Shown here piece by piece: positions 27,263 to 35,958 of a stretch of DNA of 64,000 nucleotides. The notes below the pieces were generated by a model. That model did not search any database. It worked only from the letters and a program-made list of their open reading frames with translations, and was not told where the DNA came from. Position 1 is the stretch's first letter; each line of letters begins with the position of its first letter. Both the position numbers and the translations under genes were made by a program. This stretch comes from Ferirhizobium litorale (GTDB lineage: Bacteria > Pseudomonadota > Alphaproteobacteria > Rhizobiales > Rhizobiaceae). The stretch lies in contig JALDYZ010000007.1 of NCBI GenBank assembly GCA_030028905.1, positions 1 to 64,000 on the forward strand. The letters run 5' to 3'.

Positions 27263-27838
27263 ATGGCAAAAAACGACGGCCAGATCGTTATCAAGAAATA
27301 TGCCAATCGTCGTCTTTACAATACGGGAACCAGCACTTATGTGACGCTGGACGACCTGGCGGTGATGGTAAAGAAGGGGGAGGATTTCATTGTCCAGGAC
27401 GCCAAGAGCGGCGAGGACATCACCCATTCGGTCTTGACGCAGATCATCTTCGAGCAGGAATCCAAGACCGGAAACACCCTGCTTCCAATCTCATTCCTCA
27501 GGCAACTCATCTCCTACTACGGCGACCAGATGCAGATGGTCGTGCCGAGCTTCCTCGAGCATTCGATGCAGGCCTTTGCGCAGCAGCAGGCGCAGATGCG
27601 CGAGCAGATCGATCGCACCTTCGGCGAGACGCCGCTCGGCAAGAACCTGCAGGTTCCGATCAAGCTGGTCGAGGATCAGGTGCGCCGCAACACCGACATG
27701 TTCCACCAGGCGATGCAGATGTTCTCGCCCTTCATGACGCCGCCCGCCGCCAAGGAAGCGAAGAAGGCCGATCCCAAGGATATCGACGAGCTGAAGGAAC
27801 AACTGCGCGCGCTGCAGGCCAAGCTCGACAATCTCTAA
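27263..27838 (+). CDS. phaR: polyhydroxyalkanoate synthesis repressor PhaR
   Basis: 191 residues. The N-terminal PHB/PHA accumulation regulator DNA-binding domain reads IVIKKYANRRLYNTGTSTYV, and two short PHB_acc repeats follow (FLRQLISYYGDQMQMVVPSFLE). A coiled coil (EHSMQAFAQQQAQMREQID) and a charged tail close it. PhaR (AniA in rhizobia) senses polyhydroxybutyrate granules and represses phasins and itself. The start ATG 27263 has AGGAG 8 nt upstream; the open extension to 27128 covers the operator and is rejected. Confidence 0.95.
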   Translation: MAKNDGQIVIKKYANRRLYNTGTSTYVTLDDLAVMVKKGEDFIVQDAKSGEDITHSVLTQIIFEQESKTGNTLLPISFLRQLISYYGDQMQMVVPSFLEHSMQAFAQQQAQMREQIDRTFGETPLGKNLQVPIKLVEDQVRRNTDMFHQAMQMFSPFMTPPAAKEAKKADPKDIDELKEQLRALQAKLDNL

Positions 27839-27933
27839 TCGTTAAGCCGGACGGCAGGACTGCCCGGCTCAGGCTTCCGACAAAGCCGTCAACTCGCATG
27901 ATTGTTTAGAGAGCGGCAATCACCCAACACCGT

Positions 27934-28045
27934 CATACCGGCCTCGTGCCGGTATCCAGCGCGATCAAGTCCTTGATCGCGAAGGGCTCTTCCGTCGCGC
28001 AGACGCGCGGCGGGGCTGGATTCCGGCTCAGGGCCGCCGGAATGA
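27934..28045 (+). repeat. RIME-like palindromic intergenic repeat
   Basis: GTCATACCGGCCTCGTGCCGGTAT opens a chain of palindromes (GCGATCAAGTCCTTGATCGC; GATTCCGGCTCAGGGCCGCCGGAAT). The start matches the elements at 57752 and 58435 in form (GTCATGCCGG...CCGGCA). Such mosaic repeats are common between genes of Rhizobiaceae. The rest of the 342-bp gap from 27839 to 28180 holds only terminator-like stems. Confidence 0.65.
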
Positions 28046-28123
28046 ATCAAGATGTAGCGAAATCAGCAGTCAGGAGCCGGACAGCAGAACCGTCCGACTT
28101 TTTCATGCCATGGACAGAACGAC

Positions 28124-28147
28124 AAAAAGGCCGGCGAAACGCCGGCC
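28124..28147 (-). terminator. rpmF terminator
   Basis: GGCCGGC and GCCGGCC pair around GAAAC; on the minus strand TTTTT follows. It lies 34 bp beyond the rpmF stop. Confidence 0.9.
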
Positions 28148-28180
28148 CTCAAGTGGTCCGCCTTTGGACGCGCAATTGGA

Positions 28181-28366
28181 TTATGCGCTTTCCTTGGGAG
28201 TCAGGACCTGGCGACCGCGATACATGCCGGTCTTCAGGTCGATGTGGTGCGGGCGACGCAGTTCGCCGGAGTTCTTGTCCTCGACGTAGGTCGAGTTCTT
28301 CAGGGCGTCAGCCGAACGGCGCATACCGCGCTTGGACGGGCTTGTTTTTCTTTTCGGTACAGCCAT
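28181..28366 (-). CDS. rpmF: 50S ribosomal protein L32
   Basis: 61 residues: [20 protein letters not shown], then the basic [16 protein letters not shown] end. This is the usual alphaproteobacterial L32 without zinc cysteines. The open frame reaches 28399, but family proteins start at MAVPKRK. A strong terminator follows. Confidence 0.97.
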   Translation of the reverse strand: MAVPKRKTSPSKRGMRRSADALKNSTYVEDKNSGELRRPHHIDLKTGMYRGRQVLTPKESA

Positions 28367-28531
28367 TTGTGTTACTCCAATTGACGGGCAAAACATCATC
28401 CCCGGCCAGGCTTGAGGCCGAAATGGATATGTCTCGATCTCGGAAATTTGGCCGGCTTATACATGCCTTGCCGGGCTTTGACCAGTCCCCCACGCGCAAT
28501 TTTTCCGACTCTTGCGAATCGGCAGGCCCGC

Positions 28532-29179
28532 TCAGGCCTCGTCTTCAGGGACGATCCAGGGTTCGGCAAGCGCGGCCTCCTGCCAGGCGATCCATGCCGG
28601 GTGCGCCTTCATCGTCTGCATATAGGCGAGCGTGTCGGCCGCCGTCACCAGGTCGTAGGTCTCGAAACGGTTGACGACCGGCGCGAACATCGCGTCCGCG
28701 GCGGAAAAATCGCCGAACAGGAAGGGGCCGCCGGAGGCCGACCGCAACTCGCGCCAGATGGTCTCGATCCGCGCGACGTCGTCCATCACCCCGTCGGGCA
28801 GCGCGATCGCCCGCTTCGGGCGGCGGATGTTCATCGGGCAGGCCCCGCGCAGCGCCCGGAACCCCGACAGCATCTCCATCGACACCGAGCGGGCCCGGGC
28901 GCGTGCTTCGCGGTCGCTCGGCCAGACCCCGGCATCGGGGAAGAGTTCCGCGGCATATTCGATGATCGCCAGCGATTCCCAGACCCGCACCTTGCCGTGC
29001 TCGAGCACCGGAACGCGCGCCGTCGGGGAAATCTCGCGAAATCTCGGATTGCCGGCCGCAAAATCGAAGGGCACGACCACGTCCTCGAACGGGATGTTGC
29101 GGGCCGTCATAGCGATCCACGGCCGGAACGACCAGGACGAATAGTTCTTGTTGCCGATGTAGAGCGTGAGCTTTTCCAT
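28532..29179 (-). CDS. glutathione S-transferase family protein
   Basis: 215 residues. The N-terminal thioredoxin-like domain has YIGNKNYSSWSFRPWIA with the usual catalytic serine/tyrosine area, then VPVLEHG (cis-proline) and WESLAIIEY, where glutathione gamma-glutamyl binding residues sit. The all-helical C-terminal domain has FLFGDFSAADAMFAPVV, the GST N-capping motif. Substrate unknown. It stands alone between rpmF and mtgA, all on one strand. Confidence 0.92.
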   Translation of the reverse strand: MEKLTLYIGNKNYSSWSFRPWIAMTARNIPFEDVVVPFDFAAGNPRFREISPTARVPVLEHGKVRVWESLAIIEYAAELFPDAGVWPSDREARARARSVSMEMLSGFRALRGACPMNIRRPKRAIALPDGVMDDVARIETIWRELRSASGGPFLFGDFSAADAMFAPVVNRFETYDLVTAADTLAYMQTMKAHPAWIAWQEAALAEPWIVPEDEA

Positions 29180-29259
29180 GTGCGCGGGTTCCCCGGTGGA
29201 CGATATGGATACACCGAATAGCCGCCGCCGCCCTCAACGGGAAATGAATTTGTCAGAAC

Positions 29260-29970
29260 TCAATCATAAAGACATTTGATGTATTCGCCGGAACTGCGGG
29301 CGCGGCGTTCGATCACCGCGGCGATCCGCTTCATGCCGCGGCCGGGCTTGCTCGCAATCCGCGTAAACGGATTGGGCAGGGCGGCCGCCAGCAGAGCCGA
29401 CTGGCGGCGCGTCAGCTTGTCGGCGGAGGTCTTGAAGTGGTGCTGCGCCGCCGCTTCGATGCCGTAGATGCCCGGCCCCCATTCGGCGATGTTGAGGTAG
29501 ATTTCCATCAGCCGCCGCTTCGGCCAGACGAAGTCCGCGGTCATCGCGAGCGGCAGTTCAAGCCCCTTGCGCACGAAGGAGCGGCCATTCCATAAAAACA
29601 GGTTCTTGACCGTCTGCATCGGAATGGTGCTGGCGCCGCGGGTCGCCTCGCCGTCGAGGGCATCCTCGACGACGCCGCGCATCTGCCCCCAGTCGACGCC
29701 GTCGTGGAAACAGTATTGCCCGTCCTCCGACATCATCACCGCCTGCACCAGATTGGGCGAAATGGCCTCGAAATCGACCCACTGGCGGTCGTAGCCGCGC
29801 AGCATGGCGAGATCGGCGAACATCAGCGTCGAGACCGGATGGACGACCGGCAGCAGGTAGACGACGATCAATATGTAAGGCAGGACGATCAGGGCGGCGA
29901 GCGCGATCAGCAGACGCCGCAGAACCATCCGGACGGATCGTTGGGCCCGCGCCGGGTGGCTGGCAAGCAT
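29260..29970 (-). CDS. mtgA: monofunctional peptidoglycan transglycosylase
   Basis: 236 residues. One membrane helix near residues 18-42 ([20 protein letters not shown]) anchors a GT51 domain. The catalytic Glu is in [15 protein letters not shown], and further family motifs are [17 protein letters not shown] (Q motif), RKGLELPLA and [19 protein letters not shown]. It polymerises glycan strands from lipid II in the periplasm. ATG 29970 has GGGGAGAG upstream; the extension to 30006 is unlikely. Confidence 0.95.
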   Translation of the reverse strand: MLASHPARAQRSVRMVLRRLLIALAALIVLPYILIVVYLLPVVHPVSTLMFADLAMLRGYDRQWVDFEAISPNLVQAVMMSEDGQYCFHDGVDWGQMRGVVEDALDGEATRGASTIPMQTVKNLFLWNGRSFVRKGLELPLAMTADFVWPKRRLMEIYLNIAEWGPGIYGIEAAAQHHFKTSADKLTRRQSALLAAALPNPFTRIASKPGRGMKRIAAVIERRARSSGEYIKCLYD

Positions 29971-30144
29971 GTCAGTCTCTCCCCGTGAATCCGGCGTGAT
30001 GTCCAAAGAATAGTTCCGCGCGATGCTTTTTCTCGCTGTTTTCTTATCGTCAAGCGCCCGGCAATGCCAGAGCGCCTGTCCAATCGGGAAGAACTATCGA
30101 CAATTCCCGTTGCGTGTGCGCGGCCTCCATGCCAAAGAGCGGCC

Positions 30145-31050
30145 ATGACCAGCGCCTTCGAAACCCGACTGAAAGACAATGCGGCTCGCACCGAGGCGCT
30201 GCTGACCGATCTTCTCAGCGATGCCCCGCGGGACGCCGAGATCGTTCGCCCGGCGGGCCTGCTTTCGGCCATGCGTCACGGTGTCTTGAACGGCGGCAAG
30301 CGTCTTCGCCCGTTTCTGGTGATCGAAAGTGCCGCCCTTCTCGGCGGCGATGCCGAAGCGGCGTTGCGGGTCGCCGCCGCGCTCGAATGCGTCCACTGCT
30401 ATTCGCTCGTCCACGACGACCTGCCGGCAATGGACGACGACGACCTGCGCCGAGGCCAGCCGACCGTCCACAAGGCCTTCGACGAGGCGACTGCCATCCT
30501 CGCCGGCGACAGCCTGTTGACCTACGCCTTCGATATCATCGCCGCACCGGCAACGGGTCTCGGGCCTGAGGCGAAGCTGGAACTGGTGCTCGCCCTTTCC
30601 CGCGCCGCGGGGGTTGGCGGCATGGCCGGCGGCCAGGCGCTCGACCTCGCCGCCGAAATTGCCAGCCCCGACGAAGCCGGCATCGTCACGCTGCAGGCGA
30701 TGAAGACCGGCGCTCTGATCCGGTTCGCCTGCGAGGCGGGGGCCATCATCGCCCGCGCATCGGTCGAGGACCGCAAGCGTCTTTCCGCCTATGGCGAGAC
30801 GATCGGTCTGGCGTTCCAGCTCGCCGACGACCTGCTCGACCTCACCGCCGATGCGCAGACCATGGGCAAGGCGACCGGCAAGGACGCCGCCCGCGGCAAG
30901 GGCACGCTGGTGGCGCTCAACGGCCAGGCCTGGGCCGAGCGCCGGCTCGAGCAACTGGTCGGCCAGGCCGAGGCGCTGCTCGCACCGTTCGGCGACAAGG
31001 CCGCCATTCTCATCGAGACCGCCCGTTTCGTCGCCGACCGGAAGAGCTGA
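30145..31050 (+). CDS. ispA: polyprenyl (farnesyl/geranylgeranyl) diphosphate synthase
   Basis: 301 residues. The first aspartate-rich motif is DDLPAMDDDDLRRG and the second DDLLD; GGKRLRPFL binds the pyrophosphate, and the chain-length region before the first motif is CVHCYSLVHDD. The pattern is IspA: chain elongation from dimethylallyl to farnesyl diphosphate (or one unit more). The family homology begins at ATG 30145, so the open extension from 30064 is dropped. The site before it is weak. It diverges from mtgA. Confidence 0.93.
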   Translation: MTSAFETRLKDNAARTEALLTDLLSDAPRDAEIVRPAGLLSAMRHGVLNGGKRLRPFLVIESAALLGGDAEAALRVAAALECVHCYSLVHDDLPAMDDDDLRRGQPTVHKAFDEATAILAGDSLLTYAFDIIAAPATGLGPEAKLELVLALSRAAGVGGMAGGQALDLAAEIASPDEAGIVTLQAMKTGALIRFACEAGAIIARASVEDRKRLSAYGETIGLAFQLADDLLDLTADAQTMGKATGKDAARGKGTLVALNGQAWAERRLEQLVGQAEALLAPFGDKAAILIETARFVADRKS

Positions 31051-31075
31051 AGCGCCGTCCGGAGCCGCGACGCCC

Positions 31076-31927
31076 TCAGGGCTGCAGGACGTACCCGCTG
31101 CGCTCCGGCCACGGCCAGTCGGCGAGCAGATCGAGATCCGGCCGGTAGATCTCCACCTTCAGCGGATGGCACGCGGCGGTATCGCTGGAATGCGTGGCGC
31201 TGCAATCGCCGCCCGGGCAGGCCGACAGCGCGCCCAGAAGGTCGATCTCGGCGAAAAGTTCGAGATAATCGCCGGGCCTGACCGGGCTTGCCTTCATGAA
31301 ATACTGGTGCGTGTCGCGGGTGAAGCCGGTGCACATGAAGACGTTGAGCACGTCATGGACATGCTGCTCCGCCTCGCCCATCGTCACCCCCTCGGCCGTC
31401 GCCAGCGCGCCACAGAGGTTCGAGTGGCAGCAATGATGATAGTCGGATCCGTTCAGCAGCCGGTTGGTATAGGGGTCGCAGCGCGTGCCGATCACATCGT
31501 GGACGCCGGCGCCGTCGTCGTCCCAGCCATACCAGCCGAGCGTATCGTGGCTGATGGTCGCCATCGGGCGCAGGGAGGGCAGTGAACTCCACAGCCGGTT
31601 CCCGGTCGTCACATGGGTCGCATGCAGCGCCCGCGTCTTGCCGCTGAAGAAGCGTTCCGAAAGATCGTTGGCGTTCCACAAGTTGAGGTCGCCGACCTGC
31701 GGACCCTCGATGCTGACGATGCGCACGAAATGCCCCTTGGGCGCCCTGAAGGCGCGGCCGTCGCGCGGCGGAACGATCACCTCGTCGATCTTGACCATAG
31801 TCGCCCGCGCCTTTTCGAGAAGGGTCATGTCCGGATTGCGCAGCGTTCCGTTCGGATAGACGACGACCGGTTTGCGGGCCCGGCGTTCGGCGGCGTCGGC
31901 GGGCGGCGTCGGGATCTGGTGCAGCAT
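31076..31927 (-). CDS. DUF1989 (urea carboxylase-associated) protein
   Basis: 283 residues of the DUF1989 family. Hallmarks are VPPRDGRAFRAPKGHFVRI near residue 52, GDLNLWNA, a cysteine/histidine-rich centre (GTRCDPYTNRLL; YHHCCHSNLCGAL) and NVFMCTGFT. Such proteins accompany urea/guanidine carboxylase systems or act alone; the cysteines suggest a metal site. No urea carboxylase gene is nearby. It diverges from a LysR gene with a clear palindrome between them. It is convergent with ispA. Confidence 0.88.
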   Translation of the reverse strand: MLHQIPTPPADAAERRARKPVVVYPNGTLRNPDMTLLEKARATMVKIDEVIVPPRDGRAFRAPKGHFVRIVSIEGPQVGDLNLWNANDLSERFFSGKTRALHATHVTTGNRLWSSLPSLRPMATISHDTLGWYGWDDDGAGVHDVIGTRCDPYTNRLLNGSDYHHCCHSNLCGALATAEGVTMGEAEQHVHDVLNVFMCTGFTRDTHQYFMKASPVRPGDYLELFAEIDLLGALSACPGGDCSATHSSDTAACHPLKVEIYRPDLDLLADWPWPERSGYVLQP

Positions 31928-32012
31928 CGATGAAAACTCCGTTGGGTGCTTGTGCCGGGCGGAAAATGCCTCAACGCTCCGTCGCTGGCAACACGCGTTT
32001 TTCTTGCCATAT

Positions 32013-32031
32013 GGCTAAGTTTTGCTTAGCC
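32013..32031. promoter_or_regulatory. LysR box between the DUF1989 and LysR genes
   Basis: GGCTAAG-TTTTG-CTTAGCC is a perfect 7-bp inverted repeat and fits the LysR T-N11-A rule (T 32016, A 32028). It ends 9 bp before the LysR start codon and 86 bp before the DUF1989 start, so it suits autoregulation plus control of the divergent gene. Confidence 0.75.
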
Positions 32032-32039
32032 TTGTTTTG

Positions 32040-32924
32040 ATGAAGCTACCTCCTCTCGCCAGCCTGCGCGCCTTCGAGGCTGCCGCGCGCAGGGGCGGTT
32101 TCCTGCACGCCGCCTCCGAACTCGGCATGTCCGCTGCGGCGGTCAGCCAGCATGTCCGAAGTCTGGAGACGTGGCTGGGACTTGCGCTTTTCGAGCGCCG
32201 GGCGCGCGGCGTCGAGCTGACGCAGGCGGGCCGGGAATTCGGTGCAGCCTGCACCCAGGGGCTGGGACAGATCGCACTGGCCGCCGAACGTCTGACGGCG
32301 CGCGGCCGGCAGAAAGTGGTCAGCCTCGCCTGCCAGCCGTCGATCGTTAGCCACTGGCTGGCGCCGCGGTTGCCGCGCTTTCGCGCCGCACATCCCGATA
32401 TCCAGGTTTCGATCGTTTATCCGCTGGGCGCGAAAACACCCGAGGAGGCCGGCGTCGACCTGCTGATCCGGCATGGTACAAGGCCAGACAGGCCGGCGCA
32501 GCCGATCCTGAGTGCGGCGACGCGGCCGACCTGTTCGCCCGCCTATCTGGAGCGCAGCGGCCCAATCCGCTCCCCCGCGGACCTGCTGCGGGCGGAATTG
32601 TTGCACGATGAAACCGAGGCGGCATGGCCGGCTTGGTTTGCACTGCAGGGGATTGCCGCGCCTGCCCACGCCGGACCGATCTTCGCCGACTTCAACCTGC
32701 TCGTCAGTTCGGCGATCGCCGGTCTCGGGGTCGGCCTATGCCCGACGGCCCTGATCGAGGACGAACTGAGGCGCGGCAGTCTCGTCACGCTGTTCGACCC
32801 AGCCGCCGACACAGACAAATACTATTGGCTGCTCGAATCGCAGCGTTCGACGGAGGCCGCCGCCCTGATGCGGACGTGGCTGATAACCGAGGCCGCGGCG
32901 CAAGCGGCACCGGGAGAGTTCTGA
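32040..32924 (+). CDS. LysR family regulator, GcvA-like
   Basis: 295 residues. The helix-turn-helix region opens PPLASLRAFEAAARRGGFLHA and continues AASELGMSAAAVSQHVRSLE, the GcvA/AmpR-like subgroup pattern (LRAFEAAAR, AVSQ). The substrate-binding domain is normal in length (GVDLLIRHG; AGLGVGLCPTALIEDEL). Its own promoter holds the palindrome at 32013. Likely targets are the divergent DUF1989 gene and perhaps the sulfatase-family gene 86 bp downstream on the same strand. A TTG at 32022 could add six residues but would overlap the operator. Confidence 0.92.
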   Translation: MKLPPLASLRAFEAAARRGGFLHAASELGMSAAAVSQHVRSLETWLGLALFERRARGVELTQAGREFGAACTQGLGQIALAAERLTARGRQKVVSLACQPSIVSHWLAPRLPRFRAAHPDIQVSIVYPLGAKTPEEAGVDLLIRHGTRPDRPAQPILSAATRPTCSPAYLERSGPIRSPADLLRAELLHDETEAAWPAWFALQGIAAPAHAGPIFADFNLLVSSAIAGLGVGLCPTALIEDELRRGSLVTLFDPAADTDKYYWLLESQRSTEAAALMRTWLITEAAAQAAPGEF

Positions 32925-33010
32925 AGCGAACGCCAGCGGTCCTTGCACGGCTTGCGGCAACCCAATTCGCCGCTATTGAATACGCTCCGCAAATCTAGGG
33001 AGCGCGCGCC

Positions 33011-34540
33011 ATGAAACCGAACATCCTGTTGATCACCGCCGACCAGTGGCGGGGCGATTGCCTTTCCGCCGTCGGCCATCCTTGCGTCAGGACGCCGAAT
33101 GTCGATGCGCTGGCCCGCGAGGGCGTGCTCTTTCGCCGCCACTATGCCGGCGCCGCTCCCTGCTCTCCGGCGCGCACCAGCCTCTATACCGGCCTTTACC
33201 AGATGAACCACCGCGTCTGCCGCAACGGCTCGCCGCTCGACGCCCGCTTCGACAACCTGGCGCTGATGGCGCGGCGCGCCGGATACGACCCGACGCTGTT
33301 CGGCTATACCGACACCGCACCCGACCCGCGCGGCATGGCGCCTGGCGATCCGTTCCTCACCACTTACGAAGGCGTGCTGCCGGGCTTTACCGTTCGCCAG
33401 CTTCTGCCGGAGCATGAGAAGCAGTGGCTGTCCTGGCTTCGAGGGCGCGGTCGTGCCGACGCGACCGACAGGAACGTGCACCGCCCAAAGGGCAAGGACC
33501 TTACCGAAGTCACCAATGCGCCACCGGCCTATTCGAAGGATGAGACCCAGACGGCCTTCCTCGCCGACGAATTCATCCGCTGGCTCGGGGAACGGGATTC
33601 CTCCTGGTTCGCCCACGTCTCGTTCCTGCGACCGCACCCGCCCTTCACCGTACCGGAGCCTTACAACACGATGTTTTCGCCGGAGGACGGTCCGGCCTTT
33701 GCCCGCACAGCAAGCCGGGAAGCTGAGGCAGCCCTCCATCCCTGGCTCGCCTACGATCTGCCGCGGCAGAAAAAGGCGAGCTTCGTCCATGGAGCATCCG
33801 GCGAGGTCGGTGAATGGGGCGATGCGGATCTTTCCGCCATCAGGGCCATCTACTACGGCATGATCGCCGAAGTGGACACCCAGCTCGGGCGCATCTGGCA
33901 GGCATTGAAGGATCGTGGCGCCTGGGAGAACTCCATCATCGTCTTCACCTCCGACCACGCGGAAATGGCCGGCGATCATTGGTCCTTCGGCAAGGGCGGA
34001 TTCTTTGACGGCAGCTATCATGTGCCGCTGGTGATCCGGAACCCGCTGGAAAGCCGTAGCTCGGGAAGCCAGGTGGAAAACTTCACCTCCGCGACCGACA
34101 TCCTGCCGACCTTGTCCGACCTGCTGGGCGCGAGACCGACCAATCATGTCGATGGCGAGAGCCTGCTGCATTTTCTTGCGGGTCGGGCGCCGGCCGCATG
34201 GCGCGATGCGGCTTTCTGGGAGTTCGACTTCCGCGATATTGCCGAGGGCGGGCCGGAACGGCATTTCGGCCTGGGCTCCAACGAATGCAACCTCGCGGTC
34301 ATTCGCGACAACGCTTTCAAATACGTTTATTTCGCCGGCTTGCCGCCGTTGCTCTTCGATCTCGGGAACGATCCGATGGAGACGCGCAATCTGGCGGACG
34401 ATCCCGCCCATGCCGGCATCCGTCTGCGCTACGCCGAAAAACTCCTGTCGCTGCGCAGCCGCCATCTCGACCAGACGTTGGCCTTCACCGAACTGACCGA
34501 AAACGGTCCGGTCAGCCGGCCAAACGGGTTTGCAGGCTAG
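33011..34540 (+). CDS. sulfatase / phosphonate monoester hydrolase family protein
   Basis: 509 residues of the alkaline phosphatase superfamily. Asp11 and Gln12 (TADQWRGD) are metal ligands, and Cys51 in CSPARTSLYTG is the residue converted to formylglycine. SDHAEMAGDH carries the second metal-binding pair. MNHRVCRNGSPLDARF and GYTDTAPDPRG resemble rhizobial phosphonate monoester hydrolases more than choline sulfatase. No signal peptide is visible, so it is probably cytoplasmic and splits sulfate, phosphate or phosphonate esters. A formylglycine-generating enzyme is not in this window. It follows the LysR gene and converges on ispG with a 21-bp gap. Confidence 0.9.
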   Translation: MKPNILLITADQWRGDCLSAVGHPCVRTPNVDALAREGVLFRRHYAGAAPCSPARTSLYTGLYQMNHRVCRNGSPLDARFDNLALMARRAGYDPTLFGYTDTAPDPRGMAPGDPFLTTYEGVLPGFTVRQLLPEHEKQWLSWLRGRGRADATDRNVHRPKGKDLTEVTNAPPAYSKDETQTAFLADEFIRWLGERDSSWFAHVSFLRPHPPFTVPEPYNTMFSPEDGPAFARTASREAEAALHPWLAYDLPRQKKASFVHGASGEVGEWGDADLSAIRAIYYGMIAEVDTQLGRIWQALKDRGAWENSIIVFTSDHAEMAGDHWSFGKGGFFDGSYHVPLVIRNPLESRSSGSQVENFTSATDILPTLSDLLGARPTNHVDGESLLHFLAGRAPAAWRDAAFWEFDFRDIAEGGPERHFGLGSNECNLAVIRDNAFKYVYFAGLPPLLFDLGNDPMETRNLADDPAHAGIRLRYAEKLLSLRSRHLDQTLAFTELTENGPVSRPNGFAG

Positions 34541-34561
34541 CGAGTCAATAGCGGCAGCGGC

Positions 34562-35812
34562 TTATTCAGCCGCTGTCTTCTGGCCAAACCGCTTTTCGAT
34601 GTAGTCGATCACCAGCGCCTCGAAATCGGCGGCGATATTGGGGCCGCGCAGCGTCATCGCCTTCTTGCCGTCGATGAAGATCGGGGCTGCCGGCGTTTCT
34701 CCAGTGCCGGGCAGCGAGATGCCGATATCGGCATGCTTGCTCTCGCCGGGGCCATTGACGATGCAGCCCATGACCGCGACGTTCAGCGCCTCGACGCCCG
34801 GATATTTTTCCCGCCAGACCGGCATGTTCTTGCGGATGTCGTTCTGGATGTTCTGCGCCAACTCCTGGAAAACGGTCGAGGTGGTGCGGCCGCAGCCGGG
34901 ACAGGCGGCAACGACGGGAACGAACTGGCGGAAGCCCATGACCTGCAGGATTTCCTGCGCCACCTGCACCTCGCGGGTGCGGTCGCCGTTCGGCTCCGGC
35001 GTCAGCGACACCCGGATCGTGTCGCCGATGCCCTGCTGCAGCACATAGCCCATGGCGGCGGACGAGGCGACGATGCCCTTCGAGCCCATGCCGGCCTCGG
35101 TGAGCCCGAGATGTAGCGCATGGTCGGAACGCTCGGCCAGCATCGAATAGCAGGCGATCAGGTCCTGCACCTGGCTCACTTTCGCCGAGAGGATGATGCG
35201 GTTGCGCGGCAGGCCGATTTCTTCCGCCAGGTTGGCAGAGATCAGCGCCGACTGCACGATCGCCTCGCGCGTCACGTCGCGCGCCGACGCCGGAAAGCCT
35301 TCCGCCTGGTTCCTGTCCATCAGGCTGGTCAAAAGGTCTTGGTCGAGCGAACCCCAGTTGACGCCGATGCGCACCGGCTTGTCGTAACGGATCGCCATCT
35401 CGACGATGTCGGCGAACTGCTTGTCCTTCTTGTCCTTGAATCCGACATTGCCGGGGTTGATGCGGTATTTCGCCAGCGCCTCGGCGCAGGCCGGATGGTC
35501 GGCAAGCAGCTTGTGGCCGATATAGTGGAAGTCGCCGACCAACGGCACGTCCAGACCGAGACGCAGCAGGCGCTCGCGGATCCTCGGCACGGCAGCGGCG
35601 CTCTCGTCCCGGTCGACGGTGATGCGGACGATCTCCGATCCCGCCTTGAAGAGGGCAGCCACCTGGGCGACGGTGGCATCGATATCGGCGGTATCGGTGT
35701 TGGTCATCGACTGGACGACGACGGGCGCACCGCCGCCGACGATCACACCGCCGACATCGACGGCAACGGAGGCGCGGCGGGGCTTCGGTTCGAAATCAAA
35801 AGCAGAGGTCAT
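34562..35812 (-). CDS. ispG: 4-hydroxy-3-methylbut-2-enyl diphosphate synthase
   Basis: 416 residues. The N-terminal barrel starts [20 protein letters not shown], and the C-terminal [4Fe-4S] domain binds through CPGCGRTT and the third Cys in GCIVNGPGE. This is the sixth step of the MEP isoprenoid pathway, upstream of the prenyl synthase at 30145. The open frame reaches 35860; ATG 35812 ([13 protein letters not shown]) is the usual family start. Confidence 0.96.
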   Translation of the reverse strand: MTSAFDFEPKPRRASVAVDVGGVIVGGGAPVVVQSMTNTDTADIDATVAQVAALFKAGSEIVRITVDRDESAAAVPRIRERLLRLGLDVPLVGDFHYIGHKLLADHPACAEALAKYRINPGNVGFKDKKDKQFADIVEMAIRYDKPVRIGVNWGSLDQDLLTSLMDRNQAEGFPASARDVTREAIVQSALISANLAEEIGLPRNRIILSAKVSQVQDLIACYSMLAERSDHALHLGLTEAGMGSKGIVASSAAMGYVLQQGIGDTIRVSLTPEPNGDRTREVQVAQEILQVMGFRQFVPVVAACPGCGRTTSTVFQELAQNIQNDIRKNMPVWREKYPGVEALNVAVMGCIVNGPGESKHADIGISLPGTGETPAAPIFIDGKKAMTLRGPNIAADFEALVIDYIEKRFGQKTAAE

Positions 35813-35958
35813 GTGCGGTTCTTGCGCAAGCTCGGGATCGGAGCCTTTCAGGTGGATCAAGGGACGCGGCTTGTCAACCTTCGGCGCGTCATCCAGCCTT
35901 CACTTTGCTGGCAGAAGACGATCGGGTGCCCGCAGGCGGCGGCTCCGACGTCTGCCGC

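Noticed and set aside
27904-28100. CRISPR-like repetition after phaR
   Set aside because: The repeats are short adjacent palindromes without regular repeat-spacer spacing; they fit mosaic intergenic elements.
28058-28105. phaR terminator made of CGGAC...GTCCG with TTTTT
   Set aside because: The stem is only 5 bp and lies over 230 bp from the phaR stop, so it is too uncertain to list as its terminator.
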